From the NCBI GenBank assembly GCA_036245525.1, contig BTPG01000007.1, positions 123,105,375 to 123,169,374 on the forward strand: DNA of 64,000 bases, in the 5' to 3' direction. This document shows positions 10,708-19,854 of this stretch, piece by piece; position 1 is the first letter of the stretch, and each line of letters begins with the position of its first letter. The notes under the pieces are model-generated. The model saw only the letters and a list, made by a program, of their open reading frames with translations. It was not told the DNA's origin and made no database searches. Both the position numbers and the translations under genes were made by a program. This DNA comes from Semisulcospira habei (taxonomy: Eukaryota; Mollusca; Gastropoda; Semisulcospiridae).

Positions 10708-11047
10708 CTGTGTGACGTAAACCATGACATCATCAATCATTAATTATGGCGTCATAAATCGTATAACGACACAAATAGTATTTGCAGTCAGGCGACAGAT
10801 CTGTAAATATCAGTATACAGTTTTGTTTCAGGACCCGTGTGTTATACCATATAACCCCCGGCGTCTCAAGATATATGAACATGATAACCCATGGGTCTGC
10901 CTGTGGACAGCAAACATGTGCTATCGTGCATGATTCAAATCCACACAAACTGGCGTTATACTCGATTTGCCAGTGGTTAGATTAAAAATGCAAATACTTT
11001 TAAAATACAGGTTTACCATTATATTAAAGCATTTTGTTGAAAACTTT

Positions 11048-11149
11048 TTAACCCCGTCACTGTCACTGACGATACTGCTTGGCGGACAAGACGCCTGGCT
11101 ACGCATCTTTTCCACCAAGCAGTAAAGTCAGTTGCAGTCACGGGGTTGA
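11048..11149. mobile_element. FB-O foldback with TTAA-type ends
   Basis: It opens TTAACCCCGTCACTG and closes CAGTCACGGGGTTGA. Inside, ACTGCTTGG pairs with CCAAGCAGT. It has the same terminal ten bases as full-length FB-A but a different interior. Confidence 0.72.
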
Positions 11150-11211
11150 TTCATTGATCTGCACTATGTCTGTGGTGTGGATGAGATGTGTGTGTTACAG
11201 TAATAATAACA

Positions 11212-11428
11212 TTAACCCATTCAGCCCTGACGCACTATACAGCAGGAGATGGGTCGACCATGATAATTCAAGGGTAGTGCCAGATTAGCTTGGCGCCTGT
11301 GGGCGCCAAGCTAATCTGGCACTGCCCTTGAATTATCATGGTCGATCCATCTCTTGCAACTGATGCATAGTCACCAGATGACGCCTCCTAAATTTGGGAA
11401 ATACGGCCGTAAAGGCTGAATGAGTTAA
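11212..11428. mobile_element. FB-B foldback, full length, beside transporter exon 3
   Basis: TTAACCCATTCAGCCCTGAC opens it and GGCTGAATGAGTTAA closes it, with TTAA on both sides. The hairpin runs from GTCGACCATGATAATTCAAG to its complement around GGCGCCTGTGGGCGCC. After it comes a GGTGCATAGTC...CCTCCAAATTTGGG-type segment seen in most full copies. It starts 48 bases into the intron after the donor of the exon at 11477-11813. Confidence 0.95.
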
Positions 11429-11476
11429 AAATGTTGGTAAATTATTAGCAGTTCAATTGAAAGTGCAGCTACTCAC

Positions 11477-11813
11477 TCAAAATATTCTAAAGCTGGCGAA
11501 AGCCTGGGAATTTTTGGATCCATCGTGATGTTGGCTATCGTAACGTTGTTGCTGGCGATACTGTAGGCTACGTCACCGGCCTTGCCTGCAATTGTCATCA
11601 CTGTTGTGACGTCATCCTGCGTGACGTTGAGCGTTCTGTTGGCGTCACTCTTTTTTTCGTCATAGCAATCGTCTGTGTTCCAGTCATTATCACAAGATGT
11701 CCACGGCAGATCTGTGGTGAATGAAGCGAAGAAAAAATGGAGGCACCAAGCGATGACAACGTTGTAAAAGAAATCCGTGTAGAAAGCAATCAACACCACC
11801 GCCCAGCCAATAC
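11477..11813 (-). CDS. Dopamine-transporter-like SLC6 transporter, exon with TM3 and extracellular loop 2
   Basis: 337 bp. The acceptor is TCTTCAG|GTATTG and the donor TTTGA|GTGAGT. It enters in phase 1 and leaves with two bases of a Glu codon. Residues: [20 protein letters not shown] (TM3), then [12 protein letters not shown], then the loop [15 protein letters not shown] with the two cysteines that form the conserved disulfide. The loop then extends for about 70 residues with four N-glycosylation sequons (NRT, NVT, NVT, NIT). That is longer than the loop of the insect dopamine transporter as I recall it. In TM3, the substrate-pocket Asp and Tyr of FYxDxxYN are present. The position before the Asp is Thr, where insect DAT has Val. 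Confidence 0.94.
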
Positions 11814-11944
11814 CTGAAGAAAGACAGAGACATAATATATATCAACGATGCTTGCGAAGTTTTTGCAATATAGGGTTTCCATGCAGCCTAACATTAACAT
11901 AATGAAGTACACATAATCTAGATCAACGGCTGCCTGCCAGGCGG

Positions 11945-12045
11945 CGTACTGAAAAGCAAAGCAAAGAAAAGAAAGAAAGTGTATTAAACTGCGACTCTGT
12001 GTAATTTTCTTTTTTAAGCGTGTTTCGTTGTAAGTTGGGTATTTA
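11945..12045. repeat. Degenerate FB-S-like inverted repeat
   Basis: AAGCAAAGCAAAGAAAAGAA on one side and TTAAGCGTGTTTCGTTG on the other resemble the two ends of FB-S at 15370-15655. The copy is short and eroded. Confidence 0.4.
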
Positions 12046-12067
12046 TTTGGAGTACAAAGCAGTCGCG

Positions 12068-12094
12068 TGGGGCTCATGAGGATCTATGCCTCTA
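12068..12094. mobile_element. FB-A half core
   Basis: Only the right arm GGGGCTCATGAGGATCTATG then CCTCT is present. The left arm is missing or replaced. Confidence 0.7.
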
Positions 12095-12570
12095 ACTGGC
12101 CTCATTTATTTCAAGAGTCCGCAAGCGGTGGTTATACATGTATATTGCGAAATAGTCTACGATGGTTTCAACGACACGGGGTTTTTAAGGAGGTAACTTT
12201 TAGATGGTGGATAGGGGGATGGATATGTGAAGGGGGTTAGGGTGGGGTGGGGAGGTGGATATGTCTGATCGGAAGAGGGGGAGGTGGTGGTAGAAGGTTG
12301 GAGGAGGGGGGGGGGGGGGCGTGGAAGAGTGCAAACACAAACTATGCAAGGCACAGGTGAGACACCTGCCGTAATTTCAACAAGACTGTATATTTTGACG
12401 GGCGCGACCTGTTTGCTTCGACTCACACCTGCCATAACACGCACACACTGACTCTCTCGTTCATGTTCTTCAGCCTGGATGGCTTACTTAATTTGAGGAT
12501 GTACTTTAACACCTAGACTCCCACGGTCAAACTCGGTTGGAATTTATCCTCTGTAAATTACAGCTACAAA

Positions 12571-12693
12571 TCGACCATGATAGTTCAAGGGTGGTGCCAG
12601 AATAGCTTGGCGCCTGTAGCGGCTGTTATGACAACACCCTTGAATTATCATAGTCGATCCAAAGGCGAACCTCCCTTGAACTATCATGGTCGA
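12571..12693. mobile_element. FB-B' foldback, rearranged
   Basis: The left arm TCGACCATGATAGTTCAAGG is followed by two right-arm pieces: one of FB-B type (CCCTTGAATTATCATAGTCG) and then one of FB-B' type (CCCTTGAACTATCATGGTCG). This mosaic of the two sub-families abuts the TTAA of the FB-A element at 12723. Confidence 0.8.
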
Positions 12694-12722
12694 AAAAATA
12701 TCTTGCCGTAGTGCTTCAGGGC

Positions 12723-12991
12723 TTAACCCCTTTACTGCAAGTGGACGCAGAGCGTGTTTCTGCAATCTTCGTTCATTCAACGCCAAAGTGCCCCAGACGC
12801 CTCAGAAAAAAACCCCAAAAAAACATGGATTCAAAGTTGTGTCAGCAAGAGACATAGATCCTCATGAGCCCTCCTCACCGCAAGTGAAGGGGGTGGGGGA
12901 GGTGGGGGGGGGGACGAGGGCTCATGAAGATCAACGTCTACGTCTCTTGCAGTCAAGTCGTGTTCCCTTCTCTCAACAGTCAAGGGGTTAA
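12723..12991. mobile_element. FB-A element, full length with TTAA ends
   Basis: TTAACCCCTTTACTGCAAGT opens it and AACAGTCAAGGGGTTAA closes it. Its left flank, read in reverse (GTTGAATGAACGAAGATTGC, TCTGCGTCCACTTGCAG), matches the right flank of other FB-A copies (53401-53500, 60541-60650). The core at 12845-12950 (GCAAGAGACATAGATCCTCA ... CGTCTCTTGC) has a G-rich expansion in its loop. Confidence 0.82.
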
Positions 12992-13015
12992 TATTTTAAA
13001 ACTGCACCGATCTCT

Positions 13016-13104
13016 GCAAGCAATAGGCACAGAGCTTCATGTACCCCTACAGATCATGGTCAAATGCGCAAATGAACGCGCTCATGAGAATTTATGCTTT
13101 TTGC
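13016..13104. mobile_element. FB-A core, degenerate
   Basis: GCAAGCAATAGGCACAGAGC on the left and CTCATGAGAATTTATGC...TTTTTGC on the right, with a disrupted centre. Confidence 0.6.
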
Positions 13105-13254
13105 TGACAAGCGCTGTTTGACATTTTGTTATTTGGGCTTGTATTTTTTGTTGCCTGGCGCTTGGGCCGCCTCTGATACATATGTTTTCGCGTTTGGCCT
13201 TTGTGACCTCGAAGGAGACCTTGTAGGAATGTTTTGTTTACCTTGAACCACGAT

Positions 13255-13271
13255 GAACCCAGTTTCGGGGG

Positions 13272-13302
<31 letters not shown>

Positions 13303-13303
13303 A
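13255..13303. repeat. G-rich tract
   Basis: CGGGGGGTGGGGGG runs ending in about 17 G on the plus strand. Confidence 0.8.
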
Positions 13304-13343
13304 CACAGAGTACGTTTGTACCTTGAGATCTTGGGCTCTCTGT

Positions 13344-13432
13344 TTTAAGCCTTTGGATTTCAGCAGCGGTTTTTGAAGCGACGATTCCTTCGGGAATCAT
13401 CGCGACAAAAACCGCTATCGACAGCCAAAGGT
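13344..13432. mobile_element. FB-F foldback
   Basis: CAGCGGTTTTTGAAGCGACG pairs with CGACAAAAACCGCT and GATTCC pairs with GGAATC. It closes CGACAGCCAAAGG. The left end TTAAGCCTTTGG keeps TTAA and the right TTAA has been lost. Confidence 0.85.
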
Positions 13433-13597
13433 GTACAAGAAACACTTCTTAGTTTTTGAAGCTCAAACCTGAACGTTCTAACTGTCGAGTTCTTCATTAA
13501 AAAAAAAAAAAATGTTGCATATAGTTACATTACGTTGCTCCATATATTTGCATTTTCTGGCCAACACTTGTTGAGAAGAAACTTAGAAAGCAACATA

Positions 13598-13801
13598 TTA
13601 ACCCTAAGCCTAATTTTTCAAAATTTAGAGGCGTCGCCTGAAAAACTCTGTACCAGTTGCTGGAGATAGATCGACCATGATAATTCAAGGGTAGTGCCAG
13701 ATTAGCTTGGCGCCATCAGGCGCCAAGATAATCTGGCACTACTCTTGAATTATCATGGTCGATCCATATCCTGCTTGAGTGCGCCGGGGCTAATGGGTTA
13801 A
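13598..13801. mobile_element. FB-B foldback, full length
   Basis: It opens TTAACCCTAAGCC and closes GGGGCTAATGGGTTAA. The CAAATTT...GGCGTCGCC segment is on the left here, so this copy is in the opposite orientation to 11212-11428. Confidence 0.93.
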
Positions 13802-13855
13802 TTCATATCATCCACTACCAGTCGGGACGCCTCTTGGAACTGATATATAAACGGC

Positions 13856-14007
13856 GTGAGCGTGCGTGCGTGCGCGAGCGTTTGTGTGTGTGTGTGCGCG
13901 CGCGTGTGCGTGTGTTGTGTACGTGTGCGTGCGTGTGTATGCGTGTGTGTATGTGTGTGTGTGCGTCCGTGTACGTGCGTGCGTGTCTGTGTGTGTCTGC
14001 TTCCGTT

Positions 14008-14080
<73 letters not shown>

Positions 14081-14250
14081 ATGTGAAAAACGCGTATTAT
14101 AAAAGTGGTGCGTGTGTGTGCGTGTGTGTGCGTGTGCATGTATGTATACGTGCCTGCGTACGCGTGTGTGTGTGTGTATGGGTAAGTGCTTGCGTGTGTG
14201 TGTGTGCGCGCGCGTGCGTGTATGCATGTCTGCGTGTCTAAACATGAGCT
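13856..14250. repeat. Compound (GT)n microsatellite
   Basis: GT/GC dinucleotides with a pure (GT) core at about 14011-14073. Confidence 0.95.
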
Positions 14251-14484
14251 TAGAATGCACCTTTCCGCTCATTTTCGCCGTATGGTTGTTACGCATCACT
14301 GGCTTGGCGGCCTTAATTTCCCTTCATAAATTTCTTCACGGAGAGACGAACATACACACTTTTCTACTCCACACTGCGACGGTTTCCAAAAGTACAGCTC
14401 AGCCTCAGCGTTACGCGTTCCAGTATACCACGGTTTCTGATATATCACACAAAGGTCACTAGCATCCACGAGGGAGTTGCGCGG

Positions 14485-14583
14485 TGAGCAAAAGGTCCCC
14501 GGGCCGACGTCAGCCTTAGCTGGCCCGCGCACTGCCGTGTGCGGGCCAGCTAAGGCTTACGTCGGCCAGACTACCTTTTGCTC
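14485..14583. mobile_element. FB-C foldback
   Basis: GAGCAAAAGGTCCCCGGGCC pairs with GGCCAGACTACCTTTTGCTC, and AGCTGGCCCGCGCACTG with GTGTGCGGGCCAGCT. Confidence 0.93.
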
Positions 14584-14947
14584 ATCAACGTGGCTTTTCT
14601 CCCCACAAGTGTATGTATGTAAATTCAGCAACACAATAACGCGATCGCGAGTAAAGCGGTCTGACTTTTGGGCTCCCCTGTACACCGCGATATACTGAGG
14701 CACTTTCCAAAATTCAACGACCCCCTCTTTTTCATGCGGACAGATGTAAAAAGAATAATTTTAAAAAATGGGTATGATCAGTGCAGGCATGAAAAGAGAC
14801 TCAGTCTTAAATAGTGTTGGGTAGCTCGAGCAAATCAAACAAATACATGTAATCGGTAAAACTCTGCGCAAGGACCGATGGGTCTTTGTTCGCAGATAGG
14901 GCCACAAGAAACTCATTATTTAAAAGGTTGTTTTTATAATGTAAACG

Positions 14948-15064
14948 TTAACTCATTCAAGGGGCCCCGCATCAACAGCCGGGGAAGCGTCGTATGGCGT
15001 TGTCATCGGCAGCGCTATACGACACTTTCGCAGCTATTGATGCGGAAAGCCGATAATGAGTTAA
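14948..15064. mobile_element. FB-J foldback with TTAA ends
   Basis: TTAACTCATTCAAGGGG opens it and CCGATAATGAGTTAA closes it. Inside, CCGCATCAACAGC pairs with GCTATTGATGCGG and GTCGTATGGCG with CGCTATACGAC. A partial copy is at 22470-22529. Confidence 0.85.
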
Positions 15065-15369
15065 GCTACTCTACAACATTTAAAGGAGACCCGAAGCCAA
15101 AACAACATAGAGACTCATTTCGTATTCAGCAACACACAACATAACTAACAGCAGAACTTCTTTTGTTTTAAATCAGTAGCTCGGCCACATTAAAACATTG
15201 AAGTATCTTTTGTGGCGTCATTACATTTCCGCACCATATTTTAGTGTTAGAAAATTAATGACATCACAAATGTTTATTTCAATACTCTGGTGTGTTAGAT
15301 CCACTGCTCCGATTTGCAAAATTCTTTCTAAATAACGGTGTTGTGATAGACTACAAAATAATTTCAGAA

Positions 15370-15655
15370 ATGAGGTTTTGTCGCGAAATCCAGACAAAAA
15401 AATATGACTACCAAGCGTGTGAAAATGCATAGAAAATCCCAAGAAAGAAAGAAACACAATTAAAAAGGACAATTAAAACAATTTTGTTACAAATTGGTCA
15501 TAAAAAATCGCTACTTATATATCTCTGATTTGCCAGAAGAGCGGCAAGTGAAGGTGTGACGTGAAAACTGATCAAAGATAAGCAGAGAAAAATTTAATAA
15601 ATTGTATTGTAATTACCCTTTTAAGCGTGTTTCTTTCTTTCATGGGATTTTCAGT
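15370..15655. mobile_element. FB-S foldback, copy 1
   Basis: AATCCCAAGAAAGAAAGAAA on the left pairs imperfectly with TTTCTTTCTTTCATGGGATT on the right, separated by about 185 bases of AT-rich sequence. The segment left of it (ATCCAGACAAAAAAATATGA, CTACCAAGCGTGTG) is shared with 52946-53020, 36605-36670 and, inverted, 62250-62310. Confidence 0.72.
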
Positions 15656-15764
15656 TGACTTCGCCGAATACGCTATCAGGGATTGACATTTTTATAACTC
15701 TCATGTATATGCAGCCAACCGGCACTGTACACAGCACCGGTAGTTATATGCACGAAAGGGTTAA

Positions 15765-16057
15765 ACCTGAGACGGGATGAAGACTGGCCGCCTAACCCTC
15801 ACAGGGCCTCCGAGCGGCTGGGTCATTCATTAGACCAATTCTTGCGCGCCGAGCCAAAGGAGACGGCCTGCGGTGACGCGGCTCGCTCCCGCCGCTTCAC
15901 TCCTTTCTACGGGGCCGGAAGTCACTACGCAGGCGGAGAGTAGGCCAATTAAAAATCGATACGAACACTTACGCGCCGAGGCAAAAAAAAACTACGTCAG
16001 GCGCCTTACATTCCCCAATGATTCTCTCGCCAGCCAGAACGAGAGGTTAACCCTTTG
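15765..16057. other. GC-rich block, unidentified
   Basis: A GC-rich stretch within otherwise AT-rich intron (CTCCGAGCGG, GCGCGCCGAGCC, CTCCCGCCGC). It is bounded by GGTTAAAC and GAGGTTAACC, so TTAA stands at both ends, and TTCTCTCGCCAGCCAGAACG is near the right end. It may be another transposon family. No convincing terminal inverted repeat was seen. Confidence 0.4.
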
Positions 16058-16089
16058 ATTGTCATGGCAAGCTAACGACATTATAAACT

Positions 16090-16155
16090 GCAAGAAGCAT
16101 AGATCCTCATGAGCCCCCGCGACAGCGCGGGCTCATGAGGATCTCTGCCTCTTGC
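16090..16155. mobile_element. FB-A foldback core
   Basis: 66 bp. GCAAGAAGCATAGATCCTCA with GAGGATCTCTGCCTCTTGC around CGCGACAGCGCG. Confidence 0.92.
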
Positions 16156-16565
16156 TTGCCTGATCTAAATCCGCAAAATTCACGGCTACAAGATTGTCGA
16201 TCAGTCCGTCGCGGTTTTAAGGATTCAATTCACGCTCATGGCAATGCGGAGTGTGTTAAATGGCGAGAAGAGAAAAGAAGAAGAAGAAGACGAAGAAAAT
16301 GTGCCCCGACCGGGGAGGAGGAATAAGGCAGAAGGACACTTGAGAGAACTTGTGTGAAAAGTCACGTGCACGTTACTAGGCTTCCAGTCTTGCAGAAGTG
16401 CCTTGCGTAAATCCTGACCAGTCATTCATTATCCTATTCAATCCCCCACTGAAGAAAAAAGCTGGGGCGACCGTGATTATAGTATTAGCGACTGGAACAA
16501 AATTCTTAATGGTCGATATGGTTAACCACTTTAGTTTTTGCGGTGCGAGGCGAACGCTACCCAGC

Positions 16566-16606
16566 AGCGAGAGACACAAACCCTCGTGAGGATTAATGTC
16601 TCTTGT
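16566..16606. mobile_element. FB-A remnant
   Basis: GCGAGAGACACAAACCCTCG directly joined to TGAGGATTAATGTCTCTTG. The central CCCCCGC loop is deleted. Confidence 0.65.
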
Positions 16607-16959
16607 TAGTCATGTGTTCTTTATGCCTATTTATTTTGGTCCTAATTGCACCTGCGAGAGTCATTGTCAAATTACTTGATATAAAGACGACGTGTGCTGA
16701 ACTGGATTAAGCTGTGTCTAAATGAACCATAGCTAGACCGGTGTGCAGCGTTTCGTAACCGTTGGTTACAGAAGTGTATCTTTGAACAGTTACGGCGGTA
16801 GTGACCCTTCAATACATATTTTTGCTGTGTTTCTCAATGATGCTGGACAACAGGGCTAACTGATGAGTTTTGAATGTCTTCAAATGAAAGAGTTGTCTGC
16901 TCTTTTTTTCTTTCTTTCGGCTTTGCTCGCGGAAGCGCTTCAACGACGGGTACCAGGGG

Positions 16960-17105
16960 CTGAAAACCTCTGTTATGTGCGCCTACTCACATGGATTGTG
17001 AAAAGAATGGTAGAAAAGTCAGATGAAACAAGACAACATTTACAACACGTCGTTTCGGTGAATTTTAGCATTGAAAGCCCGCGACCGCGGTGGCTCAGGA
17101 GGATC
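16960..17105 (+). repeat. Dispersed repeat Q, copy 2
   Basis: It shares AACCTCTGTTA, ACATGGATTGT, GGTAGAAAAGTC and ACAAGACAACATTTACAACA with the other two copies, in order. Its right end merges into a decayed FB-A-like GCGACCGCGGTGGCTCAGGA. Confidence 0.7.
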
Positions 17106-17242
17106 TTGAGTTTGACCGCCTTTACTTTTTCTCGGCAGTCAAGGTGTCAAAGTGATGCGAAGGATGACCTATCTGCCATTTTATACATTACGACAACATC
17201 AGTTAAAAATCCATTAATCTCTTCCCTGCTGAAGAACAGTCG

Positions 17243-17425
17243 GCAAGAGGCATAGATCCTCATGAGTCCCCGTACCCGCTGGGTCTCGTGAGGATCTACG
17301 CCTCTTGTTGATCCCACTTTATTTTTATTCGTGTTCTGTATACGGATGGAGTTCTTTTGCGTTGATTTAACAAAGTTTCAAAAACAAAATCTGCGACCGT
17401 TAAATGGGACAGTCTTGTGTAACTT
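17243..17425. mobile_element. FB-A core plus right flank
   Basis: The core at 17243-17309 (GCAAGAGGCATAGATCCTCA ... CTACGCCTCTTGTT) is followed by TATTCGTGTTCTG, GATGGAGTTCTTT and AAACAAAATCTGCGACCG. This is the flank shared with full FB-A elements, ending near GTTAAATGGG rather than GGGGTTAA. Confidence 0.85.
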
Positions 17426-17579
17426 CTTTTGAGAACATATGAAACAAATACGTGTCCCTAAATGTTAGCTCAGACGTGCATCTCGAAAACAGTCGTAGAC
17501 GCAGACTTCGATAAGTAACTCTATTTGCGGATGTAAAATAAACTGATATGTTCAATAATGAGACATTATAAGTTTTGGT

Positions 17580-17721
17580 CAGCAGGGGTTTGCTACACGG
17601 ACTCTTGTAGGCCTGCGGAGGTCAAAGTAACCATTGTACCCCGAAGGCCTTCGGCCTTCGGGGTACAATGGTTTCTTTGGCCTCCCGAAGGCCTACAAGG
17701 GTCCGTGCAGCAAGCCCCTGC
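17580..17721. mobile_element. FB-I long palindrome
   Basis: 142 bp. CAGGGGTTTGCTACACGGAC pairs with GTCCGTGCAGCAAGCCCCTG, and CCATTGTACCCCGAAGGCC with GGCCTTCGGGGTACAATGG. The central 38 bases are perfectly self-complementary with no loop. It is the only copy of this family in the window. Confidence 0.95.
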
Positions 17722-17724
17722 AAC

Positions 17725-18325
17725 CAATAACATATTTGTTTTCATTCCTCCACTATTTTCGTAAAAGAAATCAAGAAGAAATCTTCCGACCCGGATCGAG
17801 GCCAGAGATGACTGACGTAAAAGAAAAATATATTTATACATAATAGACTGATGACGTAATTTAAAATATTTCATGACGGTGCCGTCTCCAGTAGTGTGCC
17901 TGCTGTTTCGAACAACACTAAGTAACTTTGTACTTTAGAACGTTTTGGTGATCTTTTATAGAACAATTCTGACGTCCAAGACGCGTCAGAAAGAGGGCTA
18001 CAAAAAGTCCGCCATTTGTCGCTACAAGGGTTTTTGTAGCTCGGTCATGTGGCATAAGTTTGCTCTAAAGAGATTGGTCGTGTGACGTAGGGATGAAAAC
18101 AAATATCCTTATACATTAGGAATTCTTGCAGCTGCAAAGAATTACGTGAACTGTTTCCGTGTGTTTGAAGGGCTGGTTGAGGATTGAGAAACTAAGTGTA
18201 ATGGAAACGTCATGCCTTGCAGGCATAAAGATAAATATATATTTCGTCCGTATCAAGCAACCAAGCAACGACCCACCAACCAACCAACTAAAAAACCAAA
18301 ATAGGTGACCTTACACGAAAAATGT
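17725..18325. other. Intron sequence, no feature recognised
   Basis: AT-rich and unique-looking apart from a short (ACCAACCA) run near 18270-18290. Confidence 0.5.
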
Positions 18326-18329
18326 ATGT

Positions 18330-18542
18330 TTAACTCATTCAGCCCGACGCACGTATTTCCCAAATTTTGGAGGCGTCATCTAACGACTATGCACCAGTTG
18401 GTGGAGAATGATCGACCAGATAATTCAAAGGCAGTGCCAGATTAGCTTGGCGCCGACAGGCGTCAAGCTAATCTGGCACTACCCTTGAATTATCATGGTC
18501 GACCCATCTCCTGCTGTAGTGCGTCAGGGCTGAATGGGTTAA
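18330..18542. mobile_element. FB-B foldback, full length
   Basis: TTAACTCATTCAGCCCGACG opens it and CAGGGCTGAATGGGTTAA closes it. The hairpin loop is GGCGCCGACAGGCGTC. Confidence 0.95.
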
Positions 18543-18597
18543 GAAACATCTGACATTTCAAGACGAGACACATGATGGACAGATCTGACAACTCGTT

Positions 18598-18770
18598 TAT
18601 CCCTGCCCCCCGCCCCCCTCCCCCCCCCCCCTCTCACACACACCTCAAGCGATCAGTCACTCCCTTCCCGTAAGACATCTCACCCCCTAACACCACAAAC
18701 ATAGCCACCCCATCCCAGTCATTATCACCATCCTCCTCCTCCTCCTCATCATCGTCATAATCATCACGAA
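18598..18770. repeat. C-rich and (CCT)n low complexity
   Basis: CCCCTCCCCCCCCCC is followed by CTCCTCCTCCTC and CATCATCG runs. Confidence 0.8.
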
Positions 18771-18832
18771 CACACACTACTACGCTGATCTTGAACTCTT
18801 TTACTTCCGAGAAAACGTGACCACCACCCGGG

Positions 18833-18981
18833 GGCTCGTGGAGAGCTATGCCTTGTTTTTGGAAATCACATTTTATTCATGTTCTTTTGACGGCTTGGAT
18901 CTTTGACGTTGAGTACTTTTTTTTTTTTTTAATTATTATTTTTTTTTCAAAATCTGCGTCCGCCTGCACTGACGGGGTTGA
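18833..18981. mobile_element. FB-A half element (right arm and flank)
   Basis: GGGGGCTCGTGGAGAGCTAT then GCCTTGTT, followed by TTATTCATGTTCTTTTGACG, AAAATCTGCGTCCGC and ACTGACGGGGTTGA. This gives a clear example of the FB-A right terminus. A poly-T/AT block sits inside it. Confidence 0.75.
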
Positions 18982-19024
18982 TGTGGAGCGGACTGGTGCT
19001 TGCTCAAAACATTACTGTTCATTC

Positions 19025-19240
19025 CGTCTTCTCCCCCCCCCCCCTCAACCCCCCTCCCCCCTCAACCCCCCCCTCAACCCCCTCCCCCCAAAAAAAAAGG
19101 AAATAAAGAAATAATAGAAATAATAGGAGAAATCGCCCTCTCCCAAAAACCAATCAACCCCTCTCACCCCGTTCTCCTCCCCCCATCCCTCGGCCACCCT
19201 CCCCATCCACCCCAAACCTCATCCAAAAAAACCATCAACA
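19025..19240. repeat. C-rich low complexity
   Basis: Repeated CCCCCTCAACCCC units to about 19090, then CCTC/CACC-rich sequence. Confidence 0.85.
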
Positions 19241-19285
19241 CGGACATCACCGTCATCATCCTCACCAACAAAAACAATCACATAA

Positions 19286-19382
19286 AGCACAAAGAGCTGT
19301 CGGGCCGACGTCGGCCACAGTTAGCCCGCTCACGACAGCGCGCGGGCCAATTGCGGCCGATGACGGCCCAATGACCTCGTGT
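19286..19382. mobile_element. FB-C foldback beside transporter exon 2
   Basis: AGCTGTCGGGCCGACGTCGG pairs with CCGATGACGGCCCAATG, and GTTAGCCCGC with GCGCGGGCCAATT. Its right edge lies about 20 bases into the intron after the donor of the exon at 19403-19537. Its left half is duplicated at 20489-20570. Confidence 0.85.
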
Positions 19383-19402
19383 TTGATGGGACAAGCGCTG
19401 AC

Positions 19403-19537
19403 CTTTGAAGAGCGGACATATGCTGTTCCAGCACGTGATGGCGCCGTTCCTGTTGAACTGACCCAGGGCCAGCTCCATGTAGAAGAGCGGGATGCCGCCG
19501 GCCAGCAACATCAGTGTGTAGGGAATCAGGAACGCTC
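19403..19537 (-). CDS. Dopamine-transporter-like SLC6 transporter, exon with TM2
   Basis: 135 bp. The acceptor is GCTGTGCAG|GAGCG and the donor TTCAAAG|GTCAGC. It enters and leaves in phase 1. The peptide begins [20 protein letters not shown], then [17 protein letters not shown], and ends at the start of ICPLFKG. Its first residues complete the SLC6 signature begun in the previous exon (W-R-F-P-Y-x4-N-G-G-G-x-F), so the splice falls inside the signature. [14 protein letters not shown] is near-invariant in neurotransmitter symporters. The neighbouring introns carry foldbacks at both edges (FB-C left, FB-D right). Confidence 0.95.
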
Positions 19538-19562
19538 CTGCACAGCGTAGTGGTCAACATGG

Positions 19563-19643
19563 TTAACTCACTGGAGACGCGCGGTATACGGATACGCGGC
19601 GATTCGCCGCGTATCCATATGCGGCACGTCTCCAGCGAGTTAG
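19563..19643. mobile_element. FB-D foldback
   Basis: TTAACTCACTGGAGACGCGC opens it, GTCTCCAGCGAGTTAG closes it, and GATACGCGGCGATTCGCCGC is central. It sits 25 bases upstream of the acceptor of the exon at 19403-19537. Confidence 0.92.
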
Positions 19644-19684
19644 TTCTAGTTTGATGATGAAAAACAAATAAACCGAATAAAACT

Positions 19685-19850
19685 GTGCAGAGCAAAGCTG
19701 AGCAGAGTTAAGCAAACGACAGCGACAGAGCAGAGCAGAAAGCAAAACAGAACAAAACAAAACAGCAACGAACAAAACTGCAAAGAAGAACAAAACAGAG
19801 CAGAGCAGAGCAAAGAAGAGCTGAACAGAGCAGAACAAAGTAGTGCAGAG
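19685..19850. repeat. Purine pentamer repeat (AGAGC/AAAAC)
   Basis: AGAGCAGAGC and ACAAAACAAA units, the same composition as 530-960 and 20585-20800. Confidence 0.85.
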
Positions 19851-19854
19851 AAAA

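Noticed and set aside
11430..11476. Possible extra short transporter exon between the FB-B element and the TM3 exon
   Set aside because: No open frame with splice sites. The reading frame ends cleanly at the GTGAGT donor.
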